Shown here piece after piece: positions 38,415-40,981 of a DNA stretch of 40,981 nt. The stretch is from CAZBWW01 sp964496005. Lineage in GTDB: Bacteria > Patescibacteriota > WWE3 > UBA101185 > UBA10185. A program made the position numbers and the translations under genes. The stretch lies in the NCBI GenBank assembly GCA_964496005.1, contig CAZBWW010000006.1, forward strand, positions 1-40,981. The letters run 5' to 3'. Numbering within the stretch: position 1 is the stretch's first letter; every line of letters starts with the position of its first letter. The notes beneath the pieces were generated by a model. It saw nothing but the letters and a program-made list of their open reading frames with translations, had not been told where the DNA came from and did not search any database.

Positions 38415-39431
38415 CTAAGGCTGTGTTTTCAAAAAATTGAACCTTTCAGAAAATACCGCTATTTCCTCAAAATTTTTCATCGGAATTAAATCTACTTTTT
38501 CGAAAGTAGCTCTATTTTTAACAGTTTCCCATTGTGTGGGAGCTAAAATTCTATCGTAATAGTGTTTGTCTTTTTCCAACACACCTATGCCTGCCCAAAA
38601 TTTAGCTTTAGATACATTTGTGGAACCAATATCAATCGCATTTGAAATTTTGTTAGAAAACAAGACAATTTTATCAATCCCGCGCACAAAATCAGCTCTT
38701 TTTTTCAATTTCAAGTAAGCATCACTATAGATCATTAATTCTTCTAGCTGTTGCTGGTATTTTTCTTCATCAGTTAAATCCTTCTTTCCATTTCTTAAAA
38801 AATTAAACTCGAAGGCTTTAGCTAGTTTTGCTTTTCTTTCCTCAGTCATTCCTGCAGTTCTCATTTCTTTAGCTATAGATTCTAACTCGGCAGTGTAGGT
38901 ATCCTTATCATAGTAATCGGGCACAACTTGTTTTAAGACTAACTTAACATTTGTAGGTAGGTAATTTTTAAAATTGCCAAGTAGCTTATTAAAGGAATTA
39001 ACATATGCATCAAGAGCTTTTCGCGGGTAATTGTCAATAAGTTCGATAACAACATCATCAGAAGAAAAGTAAATCTCTACTCCAGGTGAATATGCCGTGC
39101 TAACAGGAGCAATAAACCGTAATACATAAGAAATGGTCATAAATTCTGCCCAATCTACAGCCGGGTAAGAAGGAACCCGCCAAGTTTTATACCCGCCAAA
39201 GGGATATGTAAATTTAATCGGCGCGTTATTTTCTACATTTAGTTTTATTGCTTCCTTAACTCTTATTTGAGAGTCAGGATCAATTGAGGTTTTTCTAAAT
39301 TTGCCAGAAGTCACTTTGCGATAAATGTATGTGTTTATACCTTCAAATTGGATTATTTTTTTGTCTTCGGTCGACAGTAAGTAGTTTGTAGAATCCTTTA
39401 ACCTTTTTTCTAAGTGTGTTTGTGGTGTCAT
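38415..39431 (-). CDS. Hypothetical protein with isocyanide synthase-like layout
   Basis: Start set at 39431 (MTPQTHLEKRLKDSTN), because the upstream 35 codons of the open frame lie in a palindromic element and look non-coding. The 338-residue protein contains APIKFTYPFGGYKTWRVPSY, WAEFMTISYVLRFIAPVSTA, YSPGVEIYFSSDDVVIELI and ALDAYVNSFNKLL, in the same order as PvcA/isonitrile synthases (PFKxPN..K; L..E; Y.PG..I..SDG.vf; Y). I therefore suggest a distant relationship, uncertain. The second half is helical, rich in Lys/Glu, then IGVLEKDKHYYDRILAPTQW and a C-terminal NFEEIAVFSERFNFL. The real function is unknown. Confidence 0.68.
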   Translation of the reverse strand: MTPQTHLEKRLKDSTNYLLSTEDKKIIQFEGINTYIYRKVTSGKFRKTSIDPDSQIRVKEAIKLNVENNAPIKFTYPFGGYKTWRVPSYPAVDWAEFMTISYVLRFIAPVSTAYSPGVEIYFSSDDVVIELIDNYPRKALDAYVNSFNKLLGNFKNYLPTNVKLVLKQVVPDYYDKDTYTAELESIAKEMRTAGMTEERKAKLAKAFEFNFLRNGKKDLTDEEKYQQQLEELMIYSDAYLKLKKRADFVRGIDKIVLFSNKISNAIDIGSTNVSKAKFWAGIGVLEKDKHYYDRILAPTQWETVKNRATFEKVDLIPMKNFEEIAVFSERFNFLKTQP

Positions 39432-39443
39432 GTTGTTTTTTGG

Positions 39444-39515
39444 GGTGGGAGGTAGGATTTTACCTACATCTCCTTCAACACATGAAGAAGGAATTTTAGT
39501 TAAACTACCCCCACC
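39444..39515. repeat. Palindromic (REP-like) element
   Basis: Outer arms GGTGGGAGGTAG (39444-39455) and CTACCCCCACC (39505-39515) pair with one unpaired base. Within are GTAGG/CCTAC (39452-39456, 39463-39467) and TCCTTC/GAAGGA (39471-39476, 39487-39492). The structure lies directly upstream of a gene start and resembles dispersed palindromic repeats of other genomes. Only one copy is present in this window, so repeat status is inferred. Confidence 0.45.
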
Positions 39516-39682
39516 GTGGTAAGTAGATTTTAGCACAGTGAGTGTGTGGTGAAGTGAAGTACGTGATTATTCTAATTCTTTCTGCTCATTTGCCATTTAA
39601 CCAAGTTTCACTTAGAATGATCTACGTCTTTTTTACTAGGTCTGTGCAGATAAAGTACAGACAAACCCAATAGGAGGAAGCT

Positions 39683-39930
39683 ATGAGTAATAGTAGCAAT
39701 TTGAGTGCGAAAATTGCAAAGCGGCGAGCAAAGGATTTTGCAAGGAGGGCTTATGACCTGGTCGTTATAATTGGCGAGTAGCAATACAACGTGCTAGCGC
39801 GCTTATGGAAGACGAGGGCAGGGGTTCCTATAGGGACGTCACTATTACTTTTCAGCACAGGAGGAAGGGGGAGTTTCGGGTTTACGACGTGCGCGTTTTC
39901 AGAACGCGAGAGGTACCGCTAAAGCGCTGA
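39683..39930 (+). pseudogene. GC-rich small ORF interrupted by a -1 frame change
   Basis: An ATG at 39683 follows a strong AGGAGG and a GTCTGT/ACAGAC hairpin (39640-39662). The first frame gives 32 residues, MSNSSNLSAKIAKRRAKDFA and RRAYDLVVIIGE, then TAG. A second frame, open from 39757 to 39930, continues with RYNWRVAIQRASALMEDEG, YRDVTITFQHRRKGEF and ends VPLKR. A single-base change near 39757-39779 would join them into an approximately 82-residue basic protein with one long helix and a beta-rich end. An independent start for the second half exists at 39805 (MEDEGRG). Composition is GC-rich, unlike flanking genes. It may be a sequencing indel, a decayed gene, or two tiny genes. Confidence 0.42.
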
Positions 39931-39950
39931 TCAGATTTTCCACAGCGTTC

Positions 39951-39959
39951 GGGGGGGGG
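39951..39959. repeat. Homopolymer of nine G in a 300-nt non-coding stretch
   Basis: A G9 run lies 20 nt after the GC-rich small ORF. The stretch 39931-40224 otherwise holds no convincing gene: a minus-strand open frame (39882-40121) has no family features. G9 is unusual here and is either an assembly-sensitive site or a slippage tract. Confidence 0.6.
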
Positions 39960-40224
39960 TGTCGTATATCGAAATAATCGGTACGGCACCTCTTTCATTT
40001 TCAAAATACAAAAATATTCTTTTATGTGGGTAACTACAACAACACCGCTGCAATAAGCATTACCCCTGCACCCGCAAAATCTGTAAATAATATGATCACC
40101 AATCCATTCTCTACAGATCATTGCATTATTATAGTATAAATTAGATTATTCCTGCGGTATCATTGACTTTATGAAAATATTTCATTGGAATGTGTGAATT
40201 TTTGCCGGTGCATGCAACCCGGCT

Positions 40225-40233
40225 TGATATAAT
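40225..40233 (+). promoter_or_regulatory. Promoter (extended -10) of the last gene
   Basis: TGA-TATAAT, an extended -10, ends 11 nt before the ATG at 40245. A GCCGG/CCGGC hairpin (40204-40223) lies across the expected -35 region. Confidence 0.48.
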
Positions 40234-40244
40234 AGTATACAAAC

Positions 40245-40949
40245 ATGACAAGCTACCTCACCAACACTACTAAAACTCACAAAGAAACAGTTACAAAAAT
40301 TTGTGCAAAAGGACCAAATGTTTTACTCGGTTATTCAGTAGCTGTGTCCACTGCGCTGCTTATTGCCGTAATTTATCTTTTTCTAACAGGTAATATTACT
40401 TTTCCTTACAACCCGAGCGACCAGCTTGATAGTACTCAACAAGCCCTATCCGAGATTTTGCGTATTTGGAGACCAGTTGTTATTGTTGGATACACAGGTA
40501 TATTAATTCTTGTTATAAGTCTAGTCCTGAAAAAAGTATTATATAAAGAAACTCAGATTCGTTTGTTACGCACAGGAATAAAAATTGTATTTTCTGGGTT
40601 TCTTCTTACGTTTGCTTTTGCACTTGTGATAATGTCTGCCGCTATACTATCTGTTTTATTAGGTACAAATAACTCTGAAACACTAGTTACAAAAGAGCTG
40701 TTAATAAAAATTTTGTGGTACGTGTTTATTCCACTAGTTCAGATTGTTTTAGTATCCCTATTATTTTATTTTTTAATACAGCTTGTGCGCTATAGAACTA
40801 ATAAAGATAAGCGCATTAGTTATTTGCTTAAAGTTATTACTACACTTATTGTTGGTATTTTTTTGCCTTTTATTGTGCGTATTGGCTATTTATTCTTTGC
40901 ACTAGTATTTTCGTGGCTTACTCTTTTAGTTGCAATGGTAATACAATAA
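40245..40949 (+). CDS. Multi-pass membrane protein, unknown family
   Basis: The 234-residue product has about five or six membrane helices (NVLLGYSVAVSTALLIAVIY, VVIVGYTGILILVISLVL, IVFSGFLLTFAFALVIMSAA, ILWYVFIPLVQIVLVSLLFY, TLIVGIFLPFIVRIGYLFFA) with short basic loops. A polar loop NPSDQLDSTQQALSEILRIW follows the first helix. No motif is recognised. It ends 32 nt before the window edge, so downstream partners are unknown. Confidence 0.75.
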   Translation: MTSYLTNTTKTHKETVTKICAKGPNVLLGYSVAVSTALLIAVIYLFLTGNITFPYNPSDQLDSTQQALSEILRIWRPVVIVGYTGILILVISLVLKKVLYKETQIRLLRTGIKIVFSGFLLTFAFALVIMSAAILSVLLGTNNSETLVTKELLIKILWYVFIPLVQIVLVSLLFYFLIQLVRYRTNKDKRISYLLKVITTLIVGIFLPFIVRIGYLFFALVFSWLTLLVAMVIQ

Positions 40950-40981
40950 TTTTCGATACTAGCTTTCGAAATTACTTACTA

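Noticed and set aside
39432..39536. N-terminal extension of the isocyanide-synthase-like ORF
   Set aside because: The 35 extra codons lie over a palindromic element and read as Gly/Pro/Ser-rich sequence unlike the rest; the ATG at 39431 is preferred.
39882..40121. Minus-strand 79-codon ORF
   Set aside because: It runs through the G9 tract and the GC-rich small ORF, has many scattered Cys/Arg/Pro, no motif and no ribosome binding site. A short hydrophobic stretch in another frame nearby (LVIILFTDFAGAGVMLIAAV) is too short to call.
1..40981. UGA recoded to glycine (as in some Patescibacteria)
   Set aside because: TGA terminates well-defined genes here (for example secA, the sortase, the 62-residue protein), so the standard bacterial code applies.
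1..40981. CRISPR arrays, tRNA or rRNA genes, phage or transposase genes
   Set aside because: No regularly spaced repeats, cloverleaf-type sequences, rRNA segments or transposase/integrase motifs were seen on either strand.

Overview
The window looks like a chromosomal segment from an uncultivated, small-genome bacterium of the Candidate Phyla Radiation (Patescibacteria), possibly a Microgenomates/Katanobacteria-type lineage. The phylum call is an inference from compact proteins, pared-down operons (nusA-infB without rbfA or truB, a short HrcA, a short divergent triosephosphate isomerase) and many lineage-specific membrane proteins. TGA is used as a stop, so UGA is not recoded. Base composition is moderately AT-rich, with two conspicuously GC-rich exceptions. 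I saw no tRNA, rRNA, CRISPR array or transposase.

Layout. 1-4.9 kb (minus): transcription/translation block nusA-infB-(DHH-like protein)-rpsO-pnp (pnp runs off the left edge). nusA is preceded by a leader that appears to fold as one closed multibranch RNA ending 2 nt before its AUG. 4.9-9.85 kb (minus): heat-shock operon hrcA-grpE-dnaK-hypothetical-dnaJ under a recognisable CIRCE operator; GrpE carries a His/Cys-rich N-terminal tail. 9.9-17.4 kb: membrane protein resembling an ABC-exporter transmembrane domain, lepA, a 6-TM protein, an anchored M23-like protein, a P-loop protein, and a STAND-like ATPase with a winged-helix end, divergent from a small zinc-ribbon protein. 17.4-19.0 kb: a GC-rich two-gene island (lipoprotein plus anchored coiled-coil protein) bounded by terminators, next to a candidate minus-strand structured ncRNA with its own promoter and terminator. 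19.0-22.6 kb: hypothetical protein, frameshifted small membrane protein, EamA-type transporter, murJ.

22.6-24.9 kb (plus): rpsT overlapping a PilN-like gene, then a PilO-like gene, a one-TM protein and a surface protein ending in a VPNTG/TM/basic signal. Convergent to it at 24.9-29.4 kb (minus): ferredoxin, miniature AOR-like protein, tpiA, LytR-CpsA-Psr protein, DNA polymerase III delta-like protein, sortase (interrupted by a 10-N gap). 29.5-37.2 kb (plus): lysS fused to an HD hydrolase domain, serS, a spermidine-synthase-like methyltransferase, uppP, secA. 37.2-41 kb: a MntA-HepT toxin-antitoxin pair with a palindromic operator, small membrane proteins, a protein distantly reminiscent of isocyanide synthases, a palindromic repeat element, and a GC-rich frameshifted small ORF.

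Working together, most of the window is core information processing, chaperones and cell envelope (murJ, uppP, LCP, sortase, secA). The most interesting items are the nusA leader RNA, the LysS-HD fusion, the miniature AOR/ferredoxin pair and the candidate ncRNA beside the GC-rich island. Several short-leader promoters share an extended -10 (TGnTATAAT-like) and start transcription close to the AUG.
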